Below, in pieces: positions 1-11,441 of a DNA stretch of 64,000 nucleotides. The notes under the pieces were generated by a model. The model was not told the origin of the DNA and made no database searches. It saw only the letters and a list, made by a program, of their open reading frames with translations. Numbering within the stretch: the stretch's first letter is position 1; each line of letters opens with the position of its first letter. The stretch spans positions 30,869,736 to 30,933,735 of the forward strand of contig CM038469.1 in NCBI GenBank assembly GCA_021464415.1, read 5' to 3'. The DNA is from Lonicera japonica. Taxonomy: Eukaryota > Streptophyta > Magnoliopsida > Dipsacales > Caprifoliaceae. The position numbers and the translations under genes were made by a program.

Positions 1-235
1 ACTCACCCACAGCAACCTTGCCGAAATGACCGAAACGCCCTTGATCTCAACTTGTCAATTGGGCTACCGAGTCAGGATGAGTCAGGAAACAACACCTCGG
101 CTAAATCGGTTGAGTCGAGCCCGTTTGTGATTGTGGCTCAGCCAGGGGTGTGTTTGTGTTTTCAGTTAGGGTTACAAAAGGGTCAGGTGTGTAGTAATTG
201 TGGCCAAAATAAAAATGGGTTTTTGAGATATTGCT
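1..235 (+). CDS. C-terminal end of an unidentified protein, truncated by the window edge
   Basis: The frame is open from base 1 to a TGA at 233-235, so this is probably the end of a last exon whose start lies outside the window. The predicted tail begins with a leucine-rich LDLNLSIGL motif, which resembles the EAR repression motif (LxLxL/DLNxxP) of plant transcription repressors. It ends in a cysteine-bearing segment with CSNCGQ and a final RYC. Base composition is clearly richer in G+C than the AT-rich DNA that follows, as expected for coding sequence beside a 3' UTR. I do not recognise the family. It could be the end of a transcription factor or a gene fragment. No start codon can be assigned, since the in-frame ATG/TTG positions are internal. 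Confidence 0.4.
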
Positions 236-2588
236 GAACCATTGGATGGTTAGGGTTTAGGTTTTAGATATATTGAATGCTTTTAATTCTCTTTTGCCCA
301 ACCAAATGTAATCAGTCCATCCGTACCAATCTACCATCCTTTATATGTCATAGCAAACATTTAATAGAATTGATCGATGGATATTGATATTTTTAATTTC
401 TATGAAGACATTTGTTAGTTGTATTGCGTCCCAAATTAAGCATATGTATTTAAGTTATTTATATTTTAATTTTTCACGAAATTTGAATGCCTTTTCATGA
501 TCATTGGTTTGCCTTCTCAAAAAATGATTCTAAGTTTAGTTTTTTGGAGGTTTTTATTTAAGCCAAGCCCCTTAATTTGTATTTTCACAAGAAAATGATT
601 ATTTCATGACCCATTTTTTTTTTATTAAATGTGAGATAATGGCAAAGTTCAATTGCTTCATGAAAAAAAGGGAATGGCTATCTTTTAAAAAAATAAAAAT
701 AAAATTGAAAATAAGTAATAAAACAAACTAATTTCATCCTTTTTTTAACTTCTCTGTTTAAACTGGCATTAAGTTAGTGTTAAATATTTCTATAACACCG
801 GTATGACATTTTTCTCAAAGCAGACGTAAAGTAAAAAAAATATATTATGTTAATCTGGAACCATCATGAAAATAAACAATAGAGACTGATTGACATAAAT
901 CAAATTATATGACATTTTTCTCAAAGCAGACATAAAGTAAAAAAAATATATTATGTTAATCTAGATCTGTCATGAAAATAAATAATAGTGACTGATTGAC
1001 ATAAATCGAATTATTTCACCTTTTGTGACTCTTTTCAAAAATTGACATAAAGTTAAAAAGAAAAAAAGAAGTGATAGTTAATTTGAAAGCATCATAAAAA
1101 ATAAACAAATATGACTGTTTTTTTTTCAAAAAAAAAAGAAAATGTCATTAAATCACACCAAAAAATTAAATTATTTCACCTTTTGTGGCTTTTTTCAAAA
1201 ACTGACATAAAGGTAAAAAAAAGAAAAAAAGGTGACAGTTAATTTGAAAGCGTCATGAAAAATAAACAAATGCGATTGTTTTTTCAAAAAAAATGTCATT
1301 AAATAGATTATTTCACTTTTTTGCCAAAACTAGCATAAAGTTAATTTGAAAAATAGTCATAAAAAAGTAAAATTCTTGTAGTCGATCACTTTGTCCACAA
1401 ACTTATTTTTCATCATGCTTATCCATAAAATTTAATATTAGTGTCACTTTAGTCCAATATTCAACGTGTTATGTGTTTCTTGTCACCTTTTCATCCAAGG
1501 AAAAAAAAACCATGTTAAATTTTGAATTAAAGTGATAAACGGGACCGAACTTCTCAGATGGACATGATAAAAAAACAAAAACTTCATAGACAAAAGTAAA
1601 AAATGGGCACACTTCATAAAGATAGATGTAAATAACTCTAAGTATTTATTCATTTTTTAAATAGTTTACATTATAGTAGTTTATATCCAGCCCGATGTGC
1701 GGGTATTGTTTCATTTAATGTTTATATAATTGTTTCACAAATTATTACTAAGCCAAAATTTGAAAAAATGCATTTAATTACTATATTCGAACTATTTACG
1801 GATAGTCAATTTGATTTAATCCTAAGTATTAGCACAAACATTAATTATCCCACAAACTTATAACAAATGTATAGTTTATAGGTTTGAAATAAAAAAAATA
1901 ATACATTTAAAAAATAAAACTATTTTATTTTCATTTTAAGTGAAGAAAGGAGAAAGACATTTGTACGAATAGAAGAAAAACCACATTTCTCTTCCAACAA
2001 GCTTTCACCCATAAAAAAAGAGAAAGAACCAACAAAAAAGAAGCAACATAATATGCGTAGAAGAGAAAAAGATACATTTTTATTCTTTTATAAAATTAGG
2101 AGATTTTCCCATTCCCTAAAAGAAGTAATTAACTAAATTGATGTGTATAGTCATAGAAGGAAAATTATAATTGCATATTTGGATCATATTTGAAGCATAA
2201 GTCACGACAAATTATGCAACTTGCAGCAAGTAATATTAAATATGAGATTAATAGAATTTTAAAATTTTCATTTTAGTTTGAATTTTCTATGACTACCCGA
2301 TCTTTTATTGTTAATATGTTATGTTAAAGTATGTAAACAATTAGCTATGGCTTCACACTGAAACATTAAACACCTGCAACACAACATGCGATAAGAGAAT
2401 CTCAAACAAAAAAAAGAGAGGAGAGTATAACGCTAGCTAAAAGGAAGCTAGTAAGGGAGATCAAAGATGAAGATATGTTTATGGAATATTAGTAGTAAAA
2501 TGAATGTTGAGAGTGTGCGAGAATGAAAGCAGAATTCAATTATAAGTCTTATTGAGATAATTAAGAAAAAAATTCTAACCATTTATCT
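236..2588. other. AT-rich intergenic DNA
   Basis: No coding potential is seen. The stretch holds the decayed tandem repeat at 802-1370 and otherwise only A/T-rich sequence with homopolymer runs. The first few hundred bases may include the 3' UTR of the fragment ending at 235. Confidence 0.5.
802..1370. repeat. Decayed tandem repeat, about 106-bp unit
   Basis: A segment beginning TATGACATTTTTCTCAAAGC at 802 recurs almost unchanged 106 bases later at 908. More diverged copies follow near 1012, 1170 and 1308, recognisable by 'GACATAAAG', 'TTAATTTGAAAG' and 'CATGAAAA(T)AAACAA'. The first two copies are close and the later ones are broken by A-rich indels. No relation to another repeat in the window was seen. 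Confidence 0.6.
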
Positions 2589-2597
2589 TATTAGTTC

Positions 2598-2780
2598 AGG
2601 ATTAAAATATATATAAACCTGAAGTTTGCCCCTACTTGCAATGTGAGACCCTAAGTTTTTCAACTTGCAATGTAAGACTTCAAGTTTTATTCCGTCACCA
2701 ATTTAAGACTTTTGTCCGTTAAGTGCTGAATGGATGCTTGTGTGGCATTAAAATAATGATGTGGAAATTAAAACAATGAC
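2598..2780 (+). repeat. MULE-A left terminal inverted repeat (about 180 bp)
   Basis: The sequence matches the inverse of the right end apart from scattered substitutions and the MITE interruption. The similarity covers CTTGCAATGTGAGACCC and the GTCCGTTAAGTGCTGA block and fades near 2780. It lies directly upstream of the transposase gene and probably supplies its promoter. Confidence 0.85.
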
Positions 2781-3133
2781 ATGGAAATAAGGGTGAATTA
2801 ATAAGAGGGTATTTGTAAATGTAAAAAATAAAAAAAGCGAGAGAGAACACGAAAAAGGGGAAAAATCGGAATAAAAAATGAGCAAAATAAGAAATTAGGT
2901 CTAGAGAGGGACAAATGGAGAACACAAAGGGGATTCTTTGATTAGGGCTTCGATTGGTGGATGATTGTAAAGAAGAGTGCATAATGTGTTCTATTGTGCG
3001 CTATTTGCGAACCAAGAATATGTTGATGGCCCTTTTTATGGTTAGTAATATACTCTGTTTATATATATATATATAAAATGTTGATGGTCCCTTTTGCTAT
3101 GTACATGCATTGGAGCACTTATTATATATAGAT

Positions 3134-3154
3134 ATGTGTGTGTGTGTGTGTGTG
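3134..3154. repeat. (TG)n microsatellite
   Basis: About ten TG units lie in the leader of the MULE-A transposase gene, next to a short (TA)n run at 3061-3076. Confidence 0.9.
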
Positions 3155-3237
3155 ATATAATGCATGGAAAAACACATTCTTGGTGCTAGAGTTTTGAATA
3201 AAAAACGGACAAGTTGTGTTAAAAGTAGTCCAACTTA

Positions 3238-6161
3238 TTGCTTTTGTTTTGTCCTTGTTTGTTACTTTTTGCAGGAAAAAATGATGGGTACTTTTCTGTT
3301 AAACTTCATCTTAGGGGGTGGGTTAGTAATAAGTCAAATAGGGAATATGTGAATGGGAAAGTTAATTTCTTTGATTATTATAATGTTGATTTAATATCTT
3401 TGTTGAAATTTGAGGATATGGTAGAAAAATTAGGCTATACTGGGAAGTTTGACTACTATTGTGAAGTAAAGGATGGGAAATTGAAAAAATTAGAAAATGA
3501 CATTGAGTTGATGAATTTCTTGGGTACATCACTAGAATCAAACAGCAATAAGACTGTTAGCATATATTCTAGCCATCTATATGTACCTTATGTAACTGAA
3601 AGCCAAGTAAGGTCATGTGAGCCACTTGTAAATGAAATAGGTGACTTTCAGCCCCCAGAACCTTTTGAGGGTAGTGTCAGTGATACTGACTTAGATTACT
3701 TTCCAGAGAGTGATTATGATGTAGATGAGGATGATGAGTTGTATAAAAATACATATAGAGATGCTGAGTGGGAAGGGGTAGGGCATAAATATGATGTAGA
3801 TGATGGGATAGGGGCAGCCAATGTAGATACTGATAGTGATGAGGGGCAATATAGTATTTCTAGCTCCAGTGATAGTGATGAAGAAGTAAGCAAAAGAAAA
3901 AAGGCATAAAACCCACAGTTTGAACTTGGGATGCTATTTAGCTCATCTGAGCAATTAAGGGTGGCAGTTAGACAACATTCAATAAAAGAGGGTAGGGAAA
4001 TAAATATCACCAGTTCTTTGAAAAAGAGAGTGGGGGCTAAGTGTGAGGAGGGTTGCAAGTGGACTCTCTTTGCTTCAAGTATGCAAGGAGAATCTACTTT
4101 GCAAATCAAAACTTTAATCCAGGAATACACATGCTCTAGATCTTTAACCAATCAAAATGTGAGTGCAAGGTGGCTAGCCAAGAGATACCTACAGAGGATT
4201 AGGTCCAACCCCCAAATACTAGTTGTGTCCTTACAAGATCAAATTATGGTTGACCTAAAAGTTAATGTGTCATTTCACAAGGTGTTTAGGGCAAAAAGGT
4301 TAGCATTTGACATGTTATTTGGTAGTTTGAGGGAGCAATACAACAAGGTGCATGACTATAGGGCAGCGTTTTTAAGAACTAATCCAGGGTCCACTGTTAG
4401 ACTACAAAGTGATGATGGTAAGTTCAAAAGGATGTATATCTGCTTTGGGGCTCTAAAGAGAGGGTTTCTAAAGCACTGTAAGCCATTAATAGGGATGGAT
4501 GGGGCTCATTTGAAGGGGATTGCAAAGGGTATTCTTCTATTTGCAATTGGGATGGATGCTAACAGCTCACTCTATCCACTTGCTTATGCAGTGGTTGAGA
4601 ATGAGAACAAGCATTCTTGGATGTGGTTCATAGAGTTACTTAAGGAGGAGATAGGGTTCACCAATAGTCATCAGTGGTGTTTTATCAATGACAAACAGAA
4701 GGGTCTTGTACCTGCATTGTAAGAGTTGTGTCCAAATTCAGAGCATAGGTTCTGTGTTAGGCATTTGTACAACAATTTTAAGGGGTGTCATAAGGGTTTA
4801 ATTTTGAAAGATCAGTTATATGCATGTGTTAGGGCAACAACAGTTGAAGAGTTTGGGGAAAAAATGAAAGAGTTTAAGGACTTAGATACTGCAGCTGTCA
4901 ATTGGTTGGCTGATAAGCCTCCTACACAATGGTCCAAATCCCACTTTTAAACTTTTTCAAAAACAGATATGCTTCTTAACAACTTATGTGAGAGTTTCAA
5001 CAGCATGATCCTTGATGCTAGAGATAAGCCTATTATTTCTATGCTAAAGAGGATTAGGTCAAAGCTAATGAGGAGAATAGTATTGAATAGAGCAAAGATG
5101 TTGCAACAATATTCATTATTGTGTCAAAAAATTGAGTCAATTTTAAGGAAAGTTATAGAAGAAGCAACCCATTGTGTTCCAGAATGGTCAGGCACTCCTA
5201 AGTTTGAGGTGAATAGACCTGGGGTAAGTTTGTATATGATGTGGATGTAGGCACCTATGCTTGTAGAAGATGGGATTTGACAGGTATCCCATGTAAACAT
5301 GCAGTGGCAGTTATTTATTTCTTTGGACTTGAACCACAATCATTTGTAGACAAATGCTATTATAGGGAAACATTGTTGAGTTGTTATGAGAATTGTATTT
5401 TGCCTTTGAATGGTCCTCAATTGTGGCCCAAGATAGGTATGGACCATATTACTCCTCCTATTTATAAAGCACTAAAAGGAAGGGCACACAAAGGAGCAAG
5501 AAGGCCTGAAGAGGATGAGAAGAAGAAGAAAATTGGTGCTGATCCATTCAAGTTAAGCAAAAAATATCAGCAATCATTGAAGTGTACAAATTATGGGACA
5601 AGTGGCCACAATAAGAGGAGCTGCAAACAACCACTGAAAGAAGAAACTAGTAATGTAAGTATTTAAGTGTTTACATGCATTTACATTTTATGCAAACTAT
5701 GAACACACAATTTATGTGATTCCACTTATTTATTTATCAAGTCAAGAGGGGAAGAGGAAGACCAAAACAACCAAATGAAGAAAATGCTGAAGGATCTCAA
5801 GCTCCAAAGAAGAAAATGAAGTATACTAAATCCACAAAACCAAAAGTAAGTGCTATTGAAGGAGACTTGATGCAAACTGTGTATTGGATTCAATATGTGT
5901 ATATTAAATGCCAATTATGTTATGTAATAGGTGAAGCACACTTTCAAAGCACAAGTGAGTACTCAAGCAAGTGAGGAAAATGTAGAAACTCAAGAAAATG
6001 TAACAAGTGAAAGGAATGTAGTAACTCAAGAAAATGAAACAAGTGAAAGGAATGTATCAACTCAAGAAGCTCCAGGGAATATAACAATGAACTCAATGAT
6101 GTTTCATGGGAGGAAGGTGTACTTTAGGAGTGGGTTGCAGAAGACACCTCCAACACAGTAG
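3238..6161 (+). pseudogene. MULE-A transposase (MuDR-like), broken by stops and a frameshift
   Basis: The domain order is typical of plant MULE transposases. An N-terminal PB1-like domain (with YVNGKVNFFD) is followed by an acidic linker, then a MuDR-type DNA-binding region from about 3930. The MULE catalytic core has the expected acidic residues: D in GMDGAHLKG (4498-4500), D in FINDKQKGL (4690-4692) and E in NLCESFN (4990-4992). A SWIM zinc finger has Cys at 5262 and 5292 and His at 5298. A CCHC knuckle follows near 5580-5630, with its second Cys replaced by Tyr (CTNYG). Two introns with GTAAGT donors (after 5652 and 5845) separate a small AT-hook exon (RGRGRP, 5747-5845) and a final exon (5931-6161) with repeats of TQEN and TSERNV. 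Damage: in-frame stops at 3907, 4720 and 4948, and a one-base frameshift near 5220. An upstream exon before 3238 is possible. Confidence 0.88.
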
Positions 6162-6467
6162 TTGAAAATATGTAACAAGTGCTCTGTTTCTTGGGAAAGC
6201 ATAAGTGAGTACTGTTTTTTGTGAACTCTATTTTTTTTAACTCTGTTTTTTTTTGTTTTGAACTATGTTTCAATGGGACAGCATTAACGTTCACTACTTT
6301 GTTTTTGTGAACTCTGTTTCAATGGGAAAGCATCAATGTTTTACTACTTTGTTTCAATGCTTATGTATTGCTCTGTTTTTGTAAATAACATCATTCCATT
6401 AATTTAAGATCATACATACATTGGATCAAGATCATTACAAAAAACCTTACATAACATTAAAGTAGTG
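6162..6467. other. Spacer between the convergent MULE-A genes
   Basis: This T-rich stretch contains three imperfect repeats of a GAACTCTGTTTCAATGGGA-type phrase. It probably holds the overlapping 3' UTRs of the transposase (+) and the GRF gene (-). No frame is supported. Confidence 0.5.
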
Positions 6468-6890
6468 CTAGTACCAAATATAGATCACACATAAGATCAA
6501 TGCAAATAGAACAATGAAAGTGCATTTCTTGAAAAACATTAGCTCATCCATTATAACATCGAACTTCCTCTGAAGTTCAAACCTTTTCTTCTTCTCAGAT
6601 TCAATTTTTTTCCCAATTTCAGTATTTAAAACCTTCAACCACAGCCCTCAAGTCTTCTTTGGCAACCTTGAAATTGTTTATCTGCCTGTACATCACTCTC
6701 TCTTTTGAAGTAACACTTGTATCCTTCTCCACCCAATCAAAAAAGCCACAATCTCTTTTTTTGGGATGGCCAAAATTTTTGCACCCAAAAAATCTTCTCC
6801 CAGGTTCAAACTAGTAGTGGAAACCCTAATTGCAGCTGTTTCTCCACAATGGCAAGTTACATATGATGTTCCAGAGTAAGAAGATGCCAT
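6468..6890 (-). pseudogene. MULE-A second gene: GRF-type zinc finger, coiled coil, C-terminal membrane anchor
   Basis: Read from MASSYSG at 6890, the product carries a GRF-type zinc finger. Visible features are the opening CHCG, the conserved IRVSTT segment, FFGC and CGFFDWVEKD. A charged, lysine/glutamate-rich helical stretch follows (EKKKRFELQRKFD), then a hydrophobic tail (CTFIVLFALILCVIYIWY) ending at TAG 6468-6470. The length of about 140 residues and the finger-coil-membrane order match a large family of plant 'GRF-type domain' proteins. One single-base frameshift lies within the finger (near 6795) and another in the coil (near 6622, also giving stops), so it is a pseudogene. The start was chosen at the second Met, just before the finger; an upstream Met at 6935 is possible. 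It runs tail to tail with the transposase and starts next to the right TIR, which probably acts as its promoter. GRF fingers are known nucleic-acid-binding modules; the role here is unknown. Confidence 0.75.
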
Positions 6891-7029
6891 TATTCTAGGT
6901 GTGAAGATCAAAAATGGAAAATAGAGAGATAACATAAAGAGAGAAATGATTTTCGGTGAAGGAGGATAATAATGGGGGGGAAAGAGAGGTGACTATATAG
7001 AGAGAGAAGCTTTTCTCCCGCCAAAATTG
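6891..7029 (-). promoter_or_regulatory. Upstream region of the MULE-A GRF gene
   Basis: This is about 140 bp between the GRF start and the right TIR. On the - strand it contains CTCTATATAGTCACC (from 6998 downward), a TATA-like box placed where a promoter would be expected. Assigned by position only. Confidence 0.4.
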
Positions 7030-7527
7030 ATTCCAAGTCATTGTTTTCATGCCAAACAAGCATCCACTCAGCACTTAACGGACGGAAGTCTTAAATTGGT
7101 AACGGAATAAAACTTGAGGTCTTATATTACAAGTTGAAAAACTTAGGTGGTGTTTGGTAGAATTTTGAAGTATGTTGAAAAGTAGATTTAGTTTTTTTTG
7201 AGTTTTTTTTCAACCAACTAAAAATCTCATAAAATTTTTTTCAAAAAATAGTCACAATGGATCTTATTTTATAGATCTCGACGAATATGTTTTAAATATA
7301 TATTTTTTATTTGATTTTGATTTTTGAATTTAAAGTTATGGTGTTTTAAAAAAAAATTAGAGAGAAAAAGTAAAGTGAAATAATTTTTGGGAAGTATAAA
7401 AGTAGAGTTGATTTTGAGTTTAGTTTTTAAAATTTTGGGAAAAAAAAATAGTGAGACACCAAACACCCCCTTAGGGTCTTACATTGCAAGTGGGGACAAA
7501 CTTCAGGTTTATATATATTTTAATCCC
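7030..7527 (-). repeat. MULE-A right terminal inverted repeat, interrupted by a MITE
   Basis: The inverse of the left TIR is found at about 7030-7145 and resumes at 7471-7527. The 325-bp MITE separates the two parts. Removing it restores the left-TIR order (AAACTTAGGGTCTTACATTG). Confidence 0.88.
7146..7470. mobile_element. Tourist-like MITE inside the MULE-A right TIR
   Basis: The element begins GGTGGTGTTTGGTAG and ends CACCAAACACCCCC, giving inverted termini of about 14 bp. It is flanked by TTA on both sides (7143-7145, 7471-7473). A TTA/TAA target duplication and GG-TGTTTGGT ends are typical of PIF/Harbinger (Tourist) MITEs. The left TIR of the host MULE shows the uninterrupted sequence, which confirms both borders. 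The interior is AT-rich and non-coding. Confidence 0.85.
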
Positions 7528-7813
7528 TATTAGTTCATATGTGCAGAAAGATAGATAACCTTTAGAATAAAGCTAAAATAGCAAAGAACTAAAGAACTAA
7601 AAATCCAAAAATAACACTAAGTATATTAATTTAATTCCTTACTATTATTATTGTTACTAAATCTATAATGCCTCTTGAATTTTCTTGATTTATTTTTTTC
7701 TTGTGCAAGAAAGCGCATCTGCACAACCATGGAACACAGCAGTAACTTACATAGCCACAAACAAGAGATTACAATATAAAACTTCCATAGAGAAGTAGGC
7801 AGGAATCCAACAC

Positions 7814-7814
7814 A

Positions 7815-7910
<96 letters not shown>

Positions 7911-7911
7911 T
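7814..7911. repeat. (AAT)n microsatellite, about 32 units
   Basis: A pure run of AAT repeats close to 98 bp. Its length and purity suggest it is recently expanded and variable in length. Poly-Ile and poly-Tyr frames across it are artefacts. Confidence 0.97.
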
Positions 7912-8568
7912 AAAATCATTTTCTTCTGTTATTGGAAAAAAAGTTATACAGTTGGAGAGAGAAATATCAAACATCAAATCTACACTCAAGGGAAAATAAA
8001 TAAGCATGGTAGGAGAAACCAAATAATCAAAATATAAAATTAAAATATTGCATTTAATGTGATCATTATAATTCAAACTTTTGATTTATGGAAACATTCA
8101 AAATAATGAGAAGAGGAGGAAGAGGAGAAACGGACGGCTATTAAATTAGAAAAGGAAAATGAATTTATGGTAATTATGGGCACAATTAATGTAGTAATTA
8201 TGGAGGAACTTCCTCTATTTTATTATTGTGTAATGTAATAGATTCCATTTTCGAATGATTATATAGAGAACCTTGCATTATATACTGATCAAGTATTATT
8301 CTCTGAAATCAAACTTAAAAGTGAAACTCCTAATTAAAAACTGCAATATTCCCTCCTTTTATTGTTATTTTAAATTGATTTTTGGTGTTCTTTTTATATA
8401 AAAAATTAATAATCTCAATTTAACTTAATCTTTAAGAAATCATACTTTCAGTCTAGTTATTGGTTAAAAATAAAATTTATTTGAAAACAGTGGATCAAAT
8501 ACATTACATTAAATGAAACAGATAATTTGAAATGTCCTGATGTATATATTTATATATAATTTTTATTT
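7912..8568. other. AT-rich intergenic DNA
   Basis: Nothing recognisable is seen; there are no long frames or repeats shared with other parts of the window. Confidence 0.5.
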
Positions 8569-8875
8569 GGGATATTTAGACTTTGCACCTCACATTTTGA
8601 CCCCTAATTTGAGATTGCACCACATGTTTCAAATCCATTGACTTTGCACCCCATTATTAATTAATTATGTTAAGTTCCGTCAATTTGCACCCCAAATGGG
8701 GTGCAATCTCAAATTAAGGGTCAAAATGTGGGGTGCAAAGTCCAAATATTTCATTTATTTATTAACAGAGCTTAACAAAATTAGTTAACAGTGGAGTGCA
8801 AAGTTAAAGAATTTAAAACATGGGGTGCATATCAAATTAGGGGTCAAAATGTGAGGTGCAAAGTTCGAATATTCC
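8569..8875. mobile_element. Fold-back MITE with three copies of a GGGTCAAAATGTG arm
   Basis: The left arm (8569-8626, GGGATATTTAGACTTTGCAC...) is repeated in inverted orientation twice: at 8696-8752 and at the right end, 8823-8875. Shared blocks are TTTGCACC, ATTTTGACCCCTAATTTGA and GGGGTGCAAAG. The flanks are T-rich (TTTTTATTT left, TTTTTTTGA right), so a 9-bp duplication is possible but cannot be fixed. There is no coding content. It may be a MULE-type MITE, but the superfamily is uncertain. Confidence 0.7.
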
Positions 8876-10257
8876 TTTTTTTGAAAGAATTAGAACATAA
8901 GTATCCAAATATTATTTAAAATAGTATGATGTTAACAGGATTGCCAGCCCTACATTCTTTATGCATGAATTTGTTCCGTTGAGTATTTTTTTTCTTCTTT
9001 CTTTTCATTTTATATATTGTTTGATCGCTTTTCCTGTTTCATAAATCTGCCTTTGACTTTTTAGATTAAAAAAAAAGTGATATCTTATCTATTTCATAAA
9101 TTTGAATCTTTTTTGCATGGTTTATACAAGTAAAAAGACTGTCACATCATGTCATTTTTACAAAGCACCAAAATACTAACAAAAATTCTCTCTCACAAAG
9201 ATTCGAAAACAATTAAGGAGTTCTCTTATGGAATTTAAGAGTAATTGTATGTACACTAAATATTAATTGACTAAACAATGTGTCAGAGAAGTATTAGTTA
9301 GTAGGTAGAGTCTACTTTAAACATTGATTAATGCACTTTTTGAGATGTTATTTACCAACTTTATTTACCAAATAATCATACTCGATTATTATTGAGTTGT
9401 ACGTTCTAAAAATATACAATCTACCTATAAATCCAATATTTATAAATAACTGACAAATGAAATTGATAAGCGTGCGTAGCATTACTCAAGACTTAATCAT
9501 TTAATTTCGTACACCTAATGTTTGAATTTAAACACCATTAATTTTCAAGTACTGCGAAGCTGTTGTTGGCGGGAAATTTTACCAAAAAGAATCAAATTAA
9601 TTTATGTGTCACATGGCCAATGTTGTGCCAACTGTTATGGCCGGTCTCTATAATTAATATGCTATGTTCCTTAATGCAAAGGCAATATGTAGGTCTTAAT
9701 TAAATGTTAGTTACATGTGTTGATAGTGGACTTTTATTTTCATTGTTTTATTTTTTAAGTACTTTGAAAAATGTATGCATAGTCGGATTCAATTTGAGCT
9801 GGTCGAGACTGTAGTTCGGTCCAATTTTTTTATTGAGTATAGCAATTTGTTAAGTTTTGAGTTATTATAAACCCATTTAACCTAATTATATACTGACATA
9901 AGTCCACCAGTTCCAAAAAAATGCGGACCGCCCTCGAATCTATACAATTTTGCAAATGATACCTCTTAATCATTTTTCCAAGGTTAATTCAATTTAGAAC
10001 TGCTTAAAATGTAGTTATTAAATTGTATGAACAATTGAGATGTATAAAAATGTTAATGAACCGTATTTTGTAAAGGATGGTACTACCGTAAAATAATTAT
10101 AATTATTGTCAAAATAATGTACGATATTAGAAGTATACAGTATAACTTCTCAAAACAATTTTATACTCTCGCAAAAACATTACTTTGACGGTAGGCCATA
10201 GGGCCGGGCACCCTTCATAAACATGCAATTCGCCCCACATTATTCTATGGGTCATGT
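8876..10257. other. AT-rich intergenic DNA
   Basis: No feature could be supported in this stretch on either strand. Confidence 0.5.
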
Positions 10258-10405
10258 TAACGTGTGCCCTAAGGGCACATGTTACGCACCTATAAATAAA
10301 AAGAATTAAATTATAACATCCATTAAATTAAGTACAGATTCTCATGCAAAGTGATATTCTTTCCATTCATAGTATGGTTAACGTGTGCCCTTAGAGCACA
10401 TGTTA
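10258..10405. repeat. Pair of 27-bp palindromes, 121 bp apart
   Basis: TAACGTGTGCCCTAAGGGCA... (10258-10284) and a near-identical copy (10379-10405) are each almost perfect palindromes centred on GTGCCCTTAGGGCAC. They lie in the same order and enclose AT-rich sequence. They may be the ends of a small MITE, or two target sites filled with MITE ends; the class is unknown. Confidence 0.55.
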
Positions 10406-10738
10406 TCATTTTCCTTATTCTATATATGTTCCTGCTCCACCGTTGGATTTGTTCATGTAATTAAGCACCCTTTTGGTATAGAGTGATACCGGCAATGGGT
10501 TAAAAGGGCTCGTTTCAAAATTTTAATTAATGGAAGGATATCTTATATTTTTATTATAAAATAAGGAAAGTCTTTTTGCTTTACCTAAAATATATACCCT
10601 TCTTGATTAATTTATTTTCTTTTTAAAAAAATAATAATTAATCACAACAGGTGATTGAGCACAGAAATTTTATTTCTAATCTCTTAAATAATGCTCAATT
10701 AACTTCTAGTTACTGTCTACAACTGGAGATTGCATGTA

Positions 10739-11441
10739 TACTACAAGAAAACGTAGCTTTAATGAGGAAAACTATTTGTCGATAAAGGTTTTTACATCCT
10801 CGCAATAGTTGTATACCAAGAAAATTTGTTCATCAATAAACTTGTCACGCTAGCTTCCTCGCAACAGCTCTATGGCGAGGAAAGATGAGTTTCATCTCAA
10901 GAAATGTAATGGAACAAAAATATTTTTCCACTAAAATGTATTCAATTCCCCACGATTATCATTGTGAGATAGAGATAAATTTTGTCATGAATAATCTTGT
11001 TTCTTGTAACAAAAAAGAACATATTTAGTGAGGATTATTTAAGTGTCGCCAAAAGTAAATGTATAACGACAAAATTATATCCTTGTGGAAGAGGAATTTT
11101 TCTAATTATTTTTTCACGAGAAAAAACCTTAAATATAGTGATGATTATTTAATTCCTCGCCAAAAGTAAATGTACAACAACAAAATTATTTTCTCACAAA
11201 AGAAAAATATTTTTCACTTGCCTTTTATGATGAAAAAAATATCTAGCTATAATTAGGATTATTTATAATCTCACAAGATATTAGGTAATAGTGAGAAAAT
11301 AATTTTGTCACAAAATGTAAATTTCCATTTAATTTGATCTAGCAAGGAATGTTGAAATTTTCTCACTAATAAGGCATGTCTAGCGAAAAATTTAATTTTT
11401 TCACTAATATTTCCTCGCTAAAGCTACGTTTTCTTATAATT
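10739..11441. mobile_element. CACTA-like non-autonomous element within LTR X copy 1
   Basis: The left end TACTACAAGAAAACGTAGCT and the right end, inverse of ATAAGAAAACGTAGCTTTA, form imperfect inverted termini close to the CACTA consensus CACTACAAGAAAA. Subterminal repeats such as TTCCTCGC and CCTCGCCAAAAG recur inside. Copy 2 of LTR X lacks this segment and reads straight through (GCATGTAAATTCAG, about 41826-41839), giving an empty site. No transposase is encoded. The three-base target duplication is not clear. Confidence 0.7.

Larger units (their letters stand above)
2598..7527 (+). mobile_element. MULE-A: complete Mutator-like DNA transposon, 4.93 kb
   Basis: The element is bounded by inverted repeats: AGGATTAAAATATATATAAA at the left end and the reverse complement of GGGATTAAAATATATATAAA at the right. 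It is flanked by an exact 9-bp target duplication TATTAGTTC (2589-2597 and 7528-7536), the diagnostic size for Mutator elements. It contains a transposase gene on + (3238-6161) and a second, convergent gene on - (6468-6890). A Tourist-like MITE (7146-7470) later inserted into the right TIR. The perfect target duplication and recognisable genes suggest modest age, but in-frame stops and frameshifts in both genes make it non-autonomous. Confidence 0.93.

Noticed and set aside
7626..8076. Frames on - with poly-Ile or poly-Tyr
   Set aside because: They are translations of the (AAT)n microsatellite.
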